Assembly: GCA_028753945.1 (NCBI GenBank)
Contig: JAPNXP010000002.1
Location: forward strand, 620,001-684,000
Reading direction: 5' to 3'
Source: Hexactinellida sp. DTS-2022
Taxonomy: Eukaryota > Porifera > Hexactinellida
DNA: 64,000 bases
Positions 30,999-42,066 of the stretch are shown piece by piece. The position numbers were made by a program, and so were the translations under genes. How positions within the stretch are numbered: the stretch's first letter is position 1; the number at the start of each line of letters is the position of its first letter. The notes under the pieces were generated by a model. The model was not told the DNA's origin. It saw only the letters and a program-made list of their open reading frames with translations, and made no database searches.

Positions 30999-31292
30999 CT
31001 AGGTCTCAGACGGGTTCTGGACTACAATAAGCAGATACTCCTTGTCCGGCGCTACCATTATCTCATGCTTGAGGGTCCGGATTCGCAGGAAACACAGGTC
31101 GTTCTGAGGGTCTATGTCTCTCACGGCGCTCTTCGCTTTCGAGGCCAGCTGCTGGATCAGGGCCGCGTACTGGGTAGTGGCCGAGTTGTCGAGTGTTGTC
31201 CGGATTGGAATTCCTTCCGCGTTTACGATTATAACACCCACAACGCCGGGGTGGGATTGGATGCGACGCATGGTCTCTTCCACTTCACTCAT
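30999..31292 (-). CDS. DYNLRB1: Dynein light chain, roadblock type
   Basis: A 97-aa subunit of cytoplasmic and ciliary dynein that dimerises and binds dynein intermediate chains. It is a near-canonical roadblock/LC7 protein: '[20 protein letters not shown]', '[15 protein letters not shown]', '[18 protein letters not shown]'. Length equals the family norm (96). I start at ATG 31292 (MSEVEET); two upstream codons in frame have no ATG. It has no intron. Paralogue choice (DYNLRB1 or DYNLRB2) cannot be decided. Confidence 0.95.
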   Translation of the reverse strand: MSEVEETMRRIQSHPGVVGVIIVNAEGIPIRTTLDNSATTQYAALIQQLASKAKSAVRDIDPQNDLCFLRIRTLKHEIMVAPDKEYLLIVVQNPSET

Positions 31293-31299
31293 TATCAAG

Positions 31300-31755
31300 C
31301 TAATATACTGGAATAGGAGAGTAGTTGTATTCAGAAATAATATATACTTAGTAACTAATAACTATGGCATAGGTGTTCATATAAATGGAACTATAGACTA
31401 TACAGAGAATAACACCTGCTACTGCTATACTTATAGTTATAGTAGACACCAACACCTTCATAAAAAACATCTGCCATTCTGTCTGTGTTACAGATAGCAA
31501 CACCTGCAACAGTACCCACGAGAAGTATAAATACAGTCAAGTTGTGAGATCTAGAGAGGAATATATGCTCTCATTGGAGCCTACAAAATTTATAGATGGT
31601 CTACAAATTTTTAGCTTAGATTGTATGGGTTTTATAGACCAGCGAGAAAAGACCGTCTAGATATAAGGAAGTTATTTTTTAAATTATCAGGGGCGGCGAA
31701 AGCAGCTCAATGGTGGTCACCATGGCCTCACTGACAGATCCAGCGGTCAGTAGAG
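31300..31755. other. Intergenic region upstream of the roadblock gene
   Basis: Non-coding. A decayed fragment of the TAGACGGTCTA MITE family lies at about 31585-31670 ('ATAGATGGTCTACAAATTT' and 'GACCGTCTAGATATAAGGA'). An open frame on the plus strand here has no domain features. Confidence 0.45.
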
Positions 31756-32176
31756 CTGTCACTGGAAAATTGGTCCGGGGGACCAATATTCCATGGAAAA
31801 TGGTCCAAGCCTGAAATTTTTGGTCCCACCATGGGAAATATTCCATCGAATTTTGGTCCGGGGGGCCAATGTTACCCAAAAAAATTGATTCGAGACCAAA
31901 ATTCCATGGAAAAATGGTCCTAGGACCAGTTTTCCATGGAATTTTGGTTTCGAGTCAATATTTTCGGGGCCCAATTTTCCAGTGACAGGCTTATTCATAA
32001 ATTTTTTGGTCCCAATATGGCGAAAAATTGCCTAGGTTAAAATTCAAGTAAATTCGGTAACTAAATAAACACAAACCTCAGAGGGACCAATTTTCCACAG
32101 AAGGACCAAATTTCCATGAAAATTTTGGTCCCCCAGGACCAATTTTCCAAGGGGACCAAAATTTCCGTGACAGAGC
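31756..32176. mobile_element. TTGGTCC/GGACCAA hairpin MITE, compound copy
   Basis: The left end 'CTGTCACTGGAAAATTGG' (31756) is perfectly inverted at 31971-31988 ('CCAATTTTCCAGTGACAG'). A second, weaker right end follows at 32160-32176 ('GTGACAGAGC'). The interior is made of repeated 'TTCCATGGAA' and 'TTGGTCC' words. It looks like one element with a second partial copy beside it. Confidence 0.7.
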
Positions 32177-32327
32177 CTAAGTAACCATATAGAATGAGAA
32201 AAGTGGTCAGGCCATAAACGCTTACGCCGTCCCTGTTTATTCCTTATTTCCTTATTTCACAAAAATAAAACGTGTCCCAATTTATTGCTTACACCTCTAC
32301 TGTTGAGTTCAAGGATTTATCCTGGAG

Positions 32328-32411
32328 CGGGAGACGCTCCTTTTGGCCCAACGGATAATGATTTTTGGAAAATTAGACTTTAGGAGCACGAAAATTTGGA
32401 ATCCTCTCCTA
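32328..32411. repeat. GGAGCG hairpin repeat, copy 2 (reversed)
   Basis: Contains 'TGGAGCGGGAGACGCTCC' and 'TTTGGAATCCTCTCCTA', the reverse of the repeat at 19765-19857. It abuts the outer inverted-repeat arm. Confidence 0.6.
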
Positions 32412-32417
32412 GACCTA

Positions 32418-32850
32418 TATATGTCGCAGGCGAAATTGAGTACCAGGCGAGATTGAGTCTCATTTTCGCCTGGTACTCAATTTCGCCTGCGAGGGTCAGG
32501 CGAGATTGAGTACCAGGCGAAATGGAGTCATAATACTTATAGAAAAATTATAACTAAATATTATGGGTTGTTAAAAATTGATTATATCCAGATCTAATCC
32601 CGCTATTTGTTCACTTCCAAATGTTAATACTAGGTAATCAAGTATGCTGAATACGAATTTGACACTCACAAATTTCTATTATGTCTATTTATTGTTGTTA
32701 TTTACAATATAGGTAAAAAAATTAAGGAATATTCCAAATTAACATAGAGACTAGCGGTTATTTTAAGTAATTGCATAGTATACTAAATACGAATTTAGTC
32801 TAGAATTAACTACATATGTACTTGCAAATAAGTGCTGTTTGTTGTTAAAG
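32418..32850 (+). repeat. Left arm of 9.6-kb outer inverted repeat
   Basis: About 430 bp matched in reverse by 41654-42066. It begins with the hairpin word 'GGCGAAATTGAGTACCAGGC', itself repeated in both orientations within 100 bp. It then carries a diverged unit of the same ~155-bp satellite as 29.9-30.6 kb ('TATGCTGAATACGAATTT', 'TTGTTGTTATTTACAATAT') and ends 'GCTGTTTGTTGTTAAAG'. Confidence 0.65.
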
Positions 32851-32914
32851 AGACACTTAGTGACACTTGTATTTGAGATACATACTAATTTCTAAGCCAC
32901 TTACTAAGTTAGTA

Positions 32915-33046
32915 ATAGGCGTCGTTACTCGCCCGGGTGCCCGGAAATGTCCGGGCGGCCCGGAAGGGTTGCCCTTATGCTACTAATACTATACCCGGAA
33001 TTTCCTGGCTGCCCGAAGGATTGACCTTTGCATTTACGACGCCTAT
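32915..33046. mobile_element. Short GC-rich hairpin MITE
   Basis: The ends 'ATAGGCGTCGT' and 'ACGACGCCTAT' are perfect inverted copies. The inside holds several 'GCCCGG' words that can pair with one another. It is unusually GC-rich for the surroundings. Confidence 0.55.
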
Positions 33047-33276
33047 GCACTTACTGTATAGCGTCAGGAGGGAGGTGTCGACCCCACCCTCAAGTCAGGG
33101 GAGAGTATCTTGTTGTTCTCAATATTTTATTCAATGGTAAATTCTGGGGTTACGGTTACGATTCAATTTCTCGCCACGGTTAGCCAGTCAACCGCCGCCC
33201 ATGCTGATCACCACAGTAGAACATTATTTATACTACATAATTAGTAAGGTTCAGCTTTGTTTTTATTCCTTAGTAT
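33047..33276. other. Non-coding spacer left of the foldback element
   Basis: No gene seen. Includes 'CGGTTAGCCAGTCAACCG', reminiscent of the GGTTAACC element at 38.8-39.4 kb. Confidence 0.35.
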
Positions 33277-33309
33277 CCTTACTACATGGATGTGAAGTTA
33301 GCAGCAAGT

Positions 33310-34735
33310 CCAGCAGCAAAAAGTGAGCACGATGCATCTGGTTATAACTCCACTCTACCATAGGCTGTGGGGCTAAAATTAATACCACAGCTCTATCCCC
33401 GATGTAGGTTTATGAAATTTCAATTTTTAGTCTCTAACACCCAAAACCACTTGACAGTGACAGTGCAAAAATTACCCTTTTTCACTAGATAACCCACATC
33501 CAATTTGAGTGAGCACGATACACCTGGTTATAACTCCACTATACCATTGCTTGGCGGGCTGAAATTTATACCACAGCTTTATCCTCGATGTAGGTTTACG
33601 CTATTTCAATTTTTAGTCTCTAACATCCAAAACCACTTGACAGTGACAGTGCAAAAATTACCCTTTTTCACTGGATAATTATCCCACATCCAAATTGAGT
33701 GAGCACGATGCATCTGGTTATAGCTACACTATACCATTGCTTGGCGGGCTGAAATTTATACCACAGCTCTATCCCCGATGTAGGTTTACGCTATTTCAAT
33801 TTTTAGTCTCTAACATCCAAAACCACTTGACAGTGACAATGCAAAAATTACCCTTTTTCACTAGATAATTATCCCACATCCAAATTGAGTGAGCACGATG
33901 CATCTGGTTATAGCTACACTATACCATTGCTTGGCGGGCTGAAATTTATACCACAGCTTTATTCCCGATGTAGGTTTACGCTATTTCAATTTTTAGCCTC
34001 TAACATCCAAAACCACTTGACAGTGACAATGCAAAAATTACCCTTTTTCACTAGATAATTATTCCACATCCAAATTGAGTGAGCACGATGCATCTGGTTA
34101 TAGCTACACTATACCATTGCTTGGCGGGCTGAAATTTATACCACAGCTCTATCCCCGATGTAGGTTTACGCTATTTCAATTTTTAGCCTCTAACATCCAA
34201 AACCACTTGACAGTGACAGTGCAAAAATTACCCTTTTTCACTAGATAACCCACATCCAATTTGAGTGAGCACGATACACCTGGTTATAACTACACTATAC
34301 CATTGCTTGGCGGGCTGAAATTTATACCACAGCTTTATCCCCGATGTAGGTTTACGCTATTTCAATTTTTAGTCTCTAACATCCAAAACCACTTGACAGT
34401 GACAGTGCAAAAATTACCCTTTTTCACTAGATAACCCACATCCAATTTGAGTGAGCACGATACACCTGGTTATAACTCCACTATACCATTGCTTGGCGGG
34501 CTGAAATTTATACCACAGCTTTATCCCCGATGTAGGTTTACGCTATTTCAATTTTTAGTCTCTAACATCCAAAACCACTTGACAGTGACAGTGCAAAAAT
34601 TACCCTTTTTCACTGGATAATTATCCCACATCCAAATTGAGTGAGCACGATGCATCTGGTTATAACTCCACTCTACTATAGGCTGGCGGGCTGAAATTGA
34701 TGCCACAGCTCTATTCCCGATGTAGGTTTATACTA
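33310..34735 (+). repeat. Left-arm tandem array, about 8 units of ~190 bp
   Basis: Units begin 'GAGCACGATGCATCTGG' near 33327, 33511, 33702, 33892, 34082, 34268, 34454 and 34645. Some carry the variant 'GATACACCTGG', and units differ by a 6-bp indel ('GATAATTATCCCAC' versus 'GATAACCCAC'). They include 'CCACTTGACAGTGACAGTGC'. Confidence 0.85.
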
Positions 34736-35470
34736 TTTCAAAAAACATGTATCAATTTTCATCCCATAATGACTAATCATATTTACGAGTGTGAAGTTGG
34801 CGCAGTATTCAACTGAGCACAGATCAAATCCAAATTTGAGGCCCTTCCCACAGTTGGATTTGGCCAAAAATTACACCCCTTAAAGGGGAGATACGGACAT
34901 TTTTGATTCTGGATAAAAATCTTATAATTTTTATTTTTTGTATTTATTTTAAAAATTATGTCTGAGCACTAAAAAAAATTATTTTTGACAACAATTTTTC
35001 GAAAATGAAGTTAAAACTTTGCAAACTTTGCATACATGTTTGTGAGTAAGGGACGTTTCTTATTTCAAAATATTTCAAAAAAATATCAATATTCCTATGA
35101 GATAGAGCTTGGCAAAGTTTAACATCTATTTACTTCAGATTATATATTTCTATATTGATCGAGTGAACAAGCACATGTGCTAAAGTATTCATCTATTTGG
35201 TAATAATTCGATAATGATTTATTATAGTTTAGCGTTTCCAATTTGTCTTTGCCATAGTCAATTATATACAGCCTAGTTCTCGTATTTTCTGCTCAACATT
35301 TATACTGCATTCAAAACTCTAAATTATTATTATTTTTAAAAATACTATTTCATACAAAGACAACTGATGTATTAATAATACACAATACCTCACAGACAAT
35401 ACCTAATACAGAATAACTTTTGTATGTAAGATGAGGGAGAGCAATGGCATATAATAAGTTAAGATATATT

Positions 35471-37263
35471 CTAGGATTTGTGGGTAATAACATAATTTTT
35501 GTTAGATGTCAATTGTTTTAGTTTTAAAACTTTAGCACAGATTTCACTGTAGATCCCCTCAAAATGTCTCCCAAAAGGGGAAGTTTTTATATAGGTATCC
35601 TTTTCAAAATTTTCAGGGTTATCGTCTTTAACTATACTTTCTAAATCTAACAAACTCTTAGTAACTGGGGGTAACATTGATTCAGTTGTCATTAAAACAC
35701 ACAGGGATGCAAAAACAATATTTATTTCGTCGATGTTTGAATTTGTTTTGTACCATAGTACCGCATGCATGTAGCACTAACTGTTTGAGTCGTTTATCAA
35801 TTTTATAATTCTTAGCTAATTTGTAACTAATACTTGGATTATGTGTGTCGAAGGAGATGCAATACAGTTGGTAAATTTAAAATTTGCATTGGTTTTACAG
35901 TTTACAATTTCCCAGCATTTAGATAAATATATATGGATATATACTTTGTTTATTGAATGCTAAACATGTACTATGCATTAATGGTTAACTATAGTCCATT
36001 TCAACTTGGTCAATATTTATATCTTATGGAGAATTAGCTTACTAGTTAAAATCCATTTATTTAAAAAAGGAGTTATTTCGGAGAATCCCTGGGCACTACT
36101 TATCATTTCTGCAACAGGTACAGGGCTCGTGCAAAATTCAGGGTGCTGTAAAGTAAGAGCATAATAGTATATCGATTTTGCACATATTGATGGCACTTTA
36201 ATAATAGAACTCGTGGCGTCGATATTCAGTACAATATTTTTATTTTTTAAGAATTTAAAAACTTCTATCTGTTTTAAGGTATATACATTAATAATAAATG
36301 GATCTTGTACCATATATTTAATGTAACCGGTATTTGATCGTCAGGTAACTCTAAACGGAAAAGTATTTCAGTTTCCAAAATATCTATTATATCGTCATTG
36401 GAGACCTATCTATAGAGTTCATGTCTGATTTAATTCTTCACAAAGTTTGTCGGGATTTTAGATTAGAGAAATTACCCCTTTTGAATGCCTCGATATTCTT
36501 TTCCAATATAATTGTCTATTAAAAATATTACTTGCTGAAATATTAATTAATTGTTACCCCATTTTTTTCCTTTCACATGCATTAATGTGACGTGCATGAG
36601 TAGTTTTATTATTTGCATGTTCTAACGAAATATCACCATTGGAATGATAGCCGATAGCTAAGCATTATAATCTATTGAATTAAAATCATTCTCAATTGAA
36701 AAAGTTACAGAAAAACAATTAGAGAATTTACATACTGCCCAAGTTTGGAAAAACGAGGATTTAAATTTCCTACTATCACATTTTTTTGAACCAATAATGT
36801 TTAAACTTTAAAACACAAATTGAATTTATTTCTGAAAAACTTTTAGCAATTAGACTAGTCCATTCTATATTCAATCGATATTTACCATCATCATCTATGT
36901 AACTATGCTATTTAACTCTTCTCTATCTATATAAAACTCGCCGAAACAATTTCTACTATAAAATAATTTTGTATCTTTTTCAAATGCATTAATAATTGGA
37001 AAATCAACATTTTCAGGTTTACTAAAAATAAAGCCAAGCATGTTTTCTAAATTATTCGAATTTTTTAATGGATCATTAAGTGCAAAAACAATTGTAATCA
37101 ATATATATATTTTTGAAATACAAACGTCTCCTCCATTGAATGACACTATTTTTGTCCCGTTCCAACAATGAGAAGTGTCTAAAATTATAACTTGAAGCAT
37201 GCTCAGTTGAAAATGTATTATAAGGGTACTGAGTCTACTGACGTGATCAATGAATAAGTGCAA
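35471..37263 (-). pseudogene. Degraded transposase region of the foldback element
   Basis: Three minus-strand open fragments lie in order: 36895-37263, 36017-36313 and 35471-35770. The middle one reads 'LNIDATSSIIKVP', then 'YYYALTLQHPE' and 'PVAEMISSAQGFSEI'. This is the pattern of a DDE transposase first-Asp block in Mutator-type proteins as I remember it. Stops and frameshifts separate the fragments, although introns could also do so. The first fragment contains 'VIILDTSHCWNGTKIV', which I cannot place. It is not an intact gene. Confidence 0.5.
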
Positions 37264-37639
37264 AATTATTTCAATTGTATCTCATAGGAATATTGATATT
37301 TTTTTGAAATATTTTGAAATAAGAAACGTCCCTTACTCACAAACATGTATGCAAAGTTTGCAAAGTTTTAACTTCATTTTCGAAAAATTGTTGTCAAAAA
37401 TAATTTTTTTTAGTGCTCAGACATAATTTTTAAAATAAATACAAAAAATAAAAATTATAAGATTTTTATCCAGAATCAAAAATGTCCGTATCTCCCCTTT
37501 AAGGGGTGTAATTTTTGGCCAAATCCAACTGTGGGAAGGGCCTCAAATTTGGATTTGATCTGTGCTCAGTTGAATACTGCGCCAACTTCACACTCGTAAA
37601 TATGATTAGTCATTATGGGATGAAAATTGATACATGTTT

Positions 37640-38712
37640 TTTGAAATAGTATAAACCTACATCGGGAATAGAGCTGTGGCATCAATTTCAGCCCGCCAGC
37701 CTATAGTAGAGTGGAGTTATAACCAGATGCATCGTGCTCACTCAATTTGGATGTGGGATAATTATCTAGTGAAAATGGGTCATTTTTGCACTGTCACTGT
37801 CAAGTGGTTTTGGATGTTAGAGACTAAAAATTGAAATAGCGTAAACCTACATCGGGGATAGAGCTGTGGTATAAATTTCAGCCCGCCAAGCAATGGTATA
37901 GTGTAGTTATAACCAGATGCATCGTGCTCACTCAAATTGGATGTGGGATAATTATCCAGTGAAAAAGGGTAATTTTTGCACTGTCACTGTCAAGTGGTTT
38001 TGGATGTTAGAGGCTAAAAATTGAAATAGCGTAAACCTACATCGGGGATAGAGCTGTGGTATAAATTTCAGCCCGCCAAGCAATGGTATAGTGTAGCTAT
38101 AACCAGATGCATCGTGCTCACTCAATTTGGATGTGGAATAATTATCTAGTGAAAAAGGGTAATTTTTGCATTGTCACTGTCAAGTGGTTTTGGATGTTAG
38201 AGGCTAAAAATTGAAATAGCGTAAACCTACATCGGGGATAGAGCTGTGGTATAAATTTCAGCCCGCCAAGCAATGGTATAGTGTAGCTATAACCAGATGC
38301 ATCGTGCTCACTCAATTTGGATGTGGGATAATTATCCAGTGAAAAAGGGTAATTTTTGCACTGTCACTGTCAAGTGGTTTTGGATGTTAGAGACTAAAAA
38401 TTGAAATAGCGTAAACCTACATCGGGGATAAAGCTGTGGTATAAATTTCAGCCCGCCAAGCAATGGTATAGTGGAGTTATAACCAGGTGTATCGTGCTCA
38501 CTCAAATTGGATGTGGGTTATCTAGTGAAAAAGGGTAATTTTTGCACTGTCACTGTCAAGTGGTTTTGGGTGTTAGAGACTAAAAATTGAAATTTCATAA
38601 ATCTACATCGGGGATAGAGCTGTGGTATTAATTTTAGCCCCACAGCCTATGGTAGAGTGGAGTTATAACCAGATGCATCGTGCTCACTTTTTGCTGCTGG
38701 ACTTGCTGCTAA
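37640..38712 (-). repeat. Right-arm tandem array, about 6 units of ~190 bp
   Basis: The reverse complement of the left-arm units ('ATCGTGCTCACTC' near 37731, 37921, 38111, 38301, 38490 and 38678). Having six units against eight on the left shows copy-number change since the arms were last homogenised. Confidence 0.85.
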
Positions 38713-38773
38713 CTTCACATCCATCCTTACTACTGCTACATTTCGTCCTTCAGAAAATATTAAATCAAGGCTG

Positions 38774-39400
38774 AATTCGGTTAACCGCCGCTAATACCGG
38801 TTAACTGTTACGGATTTTAGTGAGCAGTTAACCGATATGTTAATATTACAATTTACAATTAGAAGTACAAATTATTGGATAACAGTGTGAATTTGCACGC
38901 ATTTTGTTCAGAATATAATAATTGTTTATCTTATTTAGACTTATTACCCATAGTCACAGATATATTTTGGTGACAACACAGTGTAGAAGTAACCTGAAGT
39001 GATAAACTTGTACCGCAGTTAATTGTACTAATAGAGTACTTGGCTAAAAGAATGTGTTTTTCGTTACTACAATTTAGATATTTTCTGAGAAATGTCTATA
39101 TATTCTGTTATAACTTTCAGTGCCGGTTAACCGTAGTGTGAAGATAATCGTAACCGTGGCCTCAAAATGGTTAACCAACCCCACCCTTGGTTTATAGGAA
39201 TTTACTACATACATATGGAATTGCATATATTTAAGATTACCATATTCTAACAAAATTAATATAATTTAAATTAGTGTTTTATATACGCAATTACATTGAT
39301 ATTATTTAACTAGATTAACAGAGCGGTTAACTGCTCAATTAAATCTGTAACAGTTAACCAATATTAGCAGCTGTTAAGCGGTCACCCGGCTAACCGAATT
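38774..39400. mobile_element. Non-autonomous DNA element with GGTTAACC-type ends
   Basis: The left end 'AATTCGGTTAACCGCCG' and right end 'CACCCGGCTAACCGAATT' are inverted. Subterminal 'GCTAATACCGGTTAACTG' is mirrored by 'CAGTTAACCAATATTAGC'. It is about 630 bp with no coding sequence; its class is undetermined. Confidence 0.6.
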
Positions 39401-39454
39401 TAGTCTAGACCTGTGAATTGAGTCTAGTCTGTAGGTATCGTTTCGTCCCTCATC

Positions 39455-39658
39455 ATAATATTATTTGGGGTGGCCGTTAATAGACAGCCGGGACCCCGGA
39501 TCAAAACCTCTTGAATAAGATAGGTTACGAGATAGCAAAACAATTATTGAACTACCAGAATTACAACTGGTGGATAACCTTATCCTTAAGATTGCACTAT
39601 TGTTAGCCCGCCTATGGTCTCGCGGGCTACCAAATCCGGCAGTGCTTAAGCAGACCAC
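39455..39658 (-). repeat. Possible tRNA-derived SINE
   Basis: On the minus strand an internal 'GGTTTTGATCCGGGG' resembles a polymerase III B box, about 130 bases after 'TTGGTAGCCCGCGAGACC'. The short open frame across it has no other support. Low certainty; no second copy was seen in the window. Confidence 0.25.
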
Positions 39659-39659
39659 A

Positions 39660-39775
39660 ATAATATATATATTAAAAGCACAATAGTTCTTTGTGAGTGT
39701 GTGTGTGTGAGTAGGTATGTGTTTGTCCGGATTACATTAAAGTAATTCGGAGATAAAAAACGCATCTCTATTTGA
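39660..39775 (-). repeat. Tail fragment of the satellite-bearing element
   Basis: In reverse orientation it carries 'CTTTAATGTAATCCGGAC', a CA-type microsatellite and an AT end. It matches the tails at 30545-30634 and 51040-51134, without head or satellite. Confidence 0.6.
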
Positions 39776-41176
39776 GATAAAAACTAACTAGAGGCCTGCA
39801 TTTGTCCGGCTCCGTATGTCGGCATTTGTCAAAAATTCCAAATATCAAATGTTTAGAATTTTCCGACTACTTTGTCTCTATGTTTATGCTGGCATTTCTC
39901 CGACTGTTTATTAAGTATCGCAATGTGAGTATTCAATAACAGTTGTAATTTATTTATGTTTTCACTCAACACAATTTTTGTTGATATATGTACTTTTCAG
40001 ATCTTGTGTTTTATTTAAAGATGATATATTGGCTAATAATAGAATACGTATAATAAATATATTAATGCTATTTAGTAATTGATATTTAAATTAACATGGA
40101 TTTTACTTTGGCTCAATATAAATAAAATCGCTGTTCAAAATATAGAACATATGAAGGTCACAAGTTGTTTGTATCCAAAAGAAAGATAATCAATGTACTA
40201 GGCTAGTGCTCTTTTTAGCTAAGCTCAGTCAAGAATGTAATCATATTAGTTAGCTTTCACAGTCAATATGTGTTACTGTGCTATTTCTTTTTCAGTCGTT
40301 ACATAGCACCTTTTTTATAGAAAGTGCTCCTGAATTAACATTTAACAAGGCCTCTTAGTGTGTAAGAGGTTTTCTGCTGAGCACCCATTAGGGTCGCTGG
40401 CTATACTTACTCCTACGCACTTGACACCCACTATAGTTAGGGCTGACTTCGCACCTGTCCAAAGATTATATTACTTAGTGAAAGTAAAATGTAATGAAGC
40501 TTCTAAATAATTTTTATTATCAATTATATAATTTATATTACATATAATTACAATACACATTTATTGTTTGTTTGAAGGTACGAGAAACGAAATGACTTTC
40601 AGACCCTGTAGACATGCAAATTGGTGTAGATTGCAGAATTAAATAAAATAACTTGGATTAACATTCGTATTTGTCATTCACCAATTCAGAGCAGTTTCGA
40701 AATAATATCATTTAGAAATTCCTTAATTCCCACACACTGACCTTGAGTTTGAGATTTTCTGATTAATTCCCAATCCCATTCTGAATGGACTGGGATTAAT
40801 CTTAAAATCTTTTAAACTATAATTTCCATAGGGATTTGGCCCCATCTCTGGTTGCATATTATAACAATTGTTATTTTTAGACTATTTTCCAATATTGAGA
40901 AAGTAGTCTGAAAAATGTCAACATCTTAGATTCGGAGAATTCCCACATACGGAGTTTGACGTAGTCTCGGAATGGGATTAGTAGGGCCCATAGGTTAGTC
41001 CATTACGGTGACATTGGGAGGCCATTGCACATTGGTGATTCAATTGGCAAAAATTTGTATGTCCATGGCCCTACCAACCATACCAGAGCCTACGCCTTTG
41101 TATTGTTAATTTATAGATGCACATTTAAACACATTTACTACATAACTAGAAGGTAATTACTCATTTACTCACTATA
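39776..41176. other. Gene-free repeat desert
   Basis: No coding sequence seen. Short palindromic words ('GGGATTAATC', 'AATTCCCA') occur at about 40720-40960 and may be decayed elements. The stretch 40340-40460 is locally GC-rich, but I could not fold it into a tRNA. Confidence 0.4.
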
Positions 41177-41285
41177 CATTCTCAACTTAGTGATATTGAT
41201 AAGCTGATTTAACAGCAAAACCAGCTATTAAACCAACTAACAACACAACCAGCTTATCAATAAACTCAACATTAATTTGAGAATG
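41177..41285. mobile_element. Small hairpin MITE, CATTCTCAACTTAG ends
   Basis: 'CATTCTCAACTTAGTGATA' then 'GATAAGCTG' is inverted as 'CAGCTTATCAATA' then 'TTTGAGAATG'. The 109-bp unit folds on itself. Confidence 0.55.
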
Positions 41286-41653
41286 TGTCGCGATTAATTA
41301 TGTTCTGTTTATGGTGAATGTATTGAAAATTATATGTATTGGAGATTAAACTGGTGGCTTGAGTTAAATGGTTTGAATTCGCGAGTAGATTAGGATAAAT
41401 ATTTATTAGGAGGCAATACGAGGCTACAGTATAATCTCGTTCGCTTTTGCTAGGGAATACTTAACTATTCCACTTAATTAATTATCATGTATAATTTACA
41501 CTTTACAACGCAATATAATTAACTTACAAAAGGATTCGTATTCCTTTTGTCAAGTCTTCAATATTAATCTATATACGTAACTATATGATACTAGTTTGCT
41601 TACTTAGTTATATTTTAAAATCTCAATCTTATTCTTAGTCATTAATTCCCCAA
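41286..41653. other. Non-coding spacer
   Basis: AT-rich, nothing recognised. Confidence 0.35.
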
Positions 41654-42066
41654 CTTTAACAACAAACAGCCCTTATTTGCAAGTAGTTAATTCTAAATTC
41701 GTATTTAGCATATGCAATTACTTAAAATAATCGTCTAATCTCTATGTTAATTTGGAATATTCCTTAATTTTTTTACCTATATTGTCAATAACAACAATAA
41801 ATATTTGTATTAGAAACTTGTGAGTGTCAAATTCGTATTCAGCATACTTTGTTTACCTAGTATGATAAGTGAACGAATAACTGGATTAGATCTGGGATAT
41901 AATCAATTTTTAACAACCCATAATATTTAGTTATAAATTTTCTATAAGTATTATGACTCCATTTCGCCTGGTACTCAATCTCGCCTGACCCTCGCAGGCG
42001 AAATTGAGTACCAGGCGAGATTGAGACTCAATCTCGCCTGGTACTCAATTTCGCCTACAACATATA
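41654..42066 (-). repeat. Right arm of 9.6-kb outer inverted repeat
   Basis: The reverse complement of 32418-32850 at high identity. It ends with the 'GCCTGGTACTCAATTTCGCC' hairpin cluster. Both outer boundaries run into 'TATATA', so a target duplication cannot be read. Confidence 0.65.

Larger units (their letters stand above)
33277..38733 (-). mobile_element. Foldback element, Mutator/FB-NOF-like, with 9-bp target duplication
   Basis: The element (33286-38724) is flanked by a perfect 9-bp direct repeat CCTTACTAC (33277-33285 and 38725-38733). Its ends 'ATGGATGTGAAGTTAGC' and 'GCTAACTTCACATCCAT' are perfect inverted copies. The arms are long: about 1.82 kb left (33286-35106) and 1.45 kb right (37277-38724), each made of tandem ~184-190-bp units plus a shared inner single-copy stretch. 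The 2.2-kb centre contains minus-strand open frames (see next entries). Long arms built of tandem repeats with a 9-bp duplication match Drosophila FB-type and Mutator-like elements. Confidence 0.8.

Noticed and set aside
31114..31497. 127-codon plus-strand frame opposite the roadblock gene
   Set aside because: It overlaps the roadblock coding region on the other strand and its tail is low-complexity Tyr/Cys; the roadblock frame explains the open reading.
32937..33140. Short open frame in the GC-rich hairpin
   Set aside because: The open frame comes from GC-rich palindromic DNA of a MITE.
33310..34735. CRISPR-like array
   Set aside because: Whole ~190-bp units repeat without spacers, and the host is a eukaryote. 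They are tandem repeats of a transposon arm.
40340..40460. tRNA gene
   Set aside because: Local GC-rich stretch with short stems, but no cloverleaf, no A and B boxes at tRNA spacing.
32418..42066. Polinton/Maverick or other giant virus-like element
   Set aside because: Long inverted ends suggested it, but no polymerase, integrase, ATPase or capsid-like frame exists inside and no 6-bp duplication is seen.
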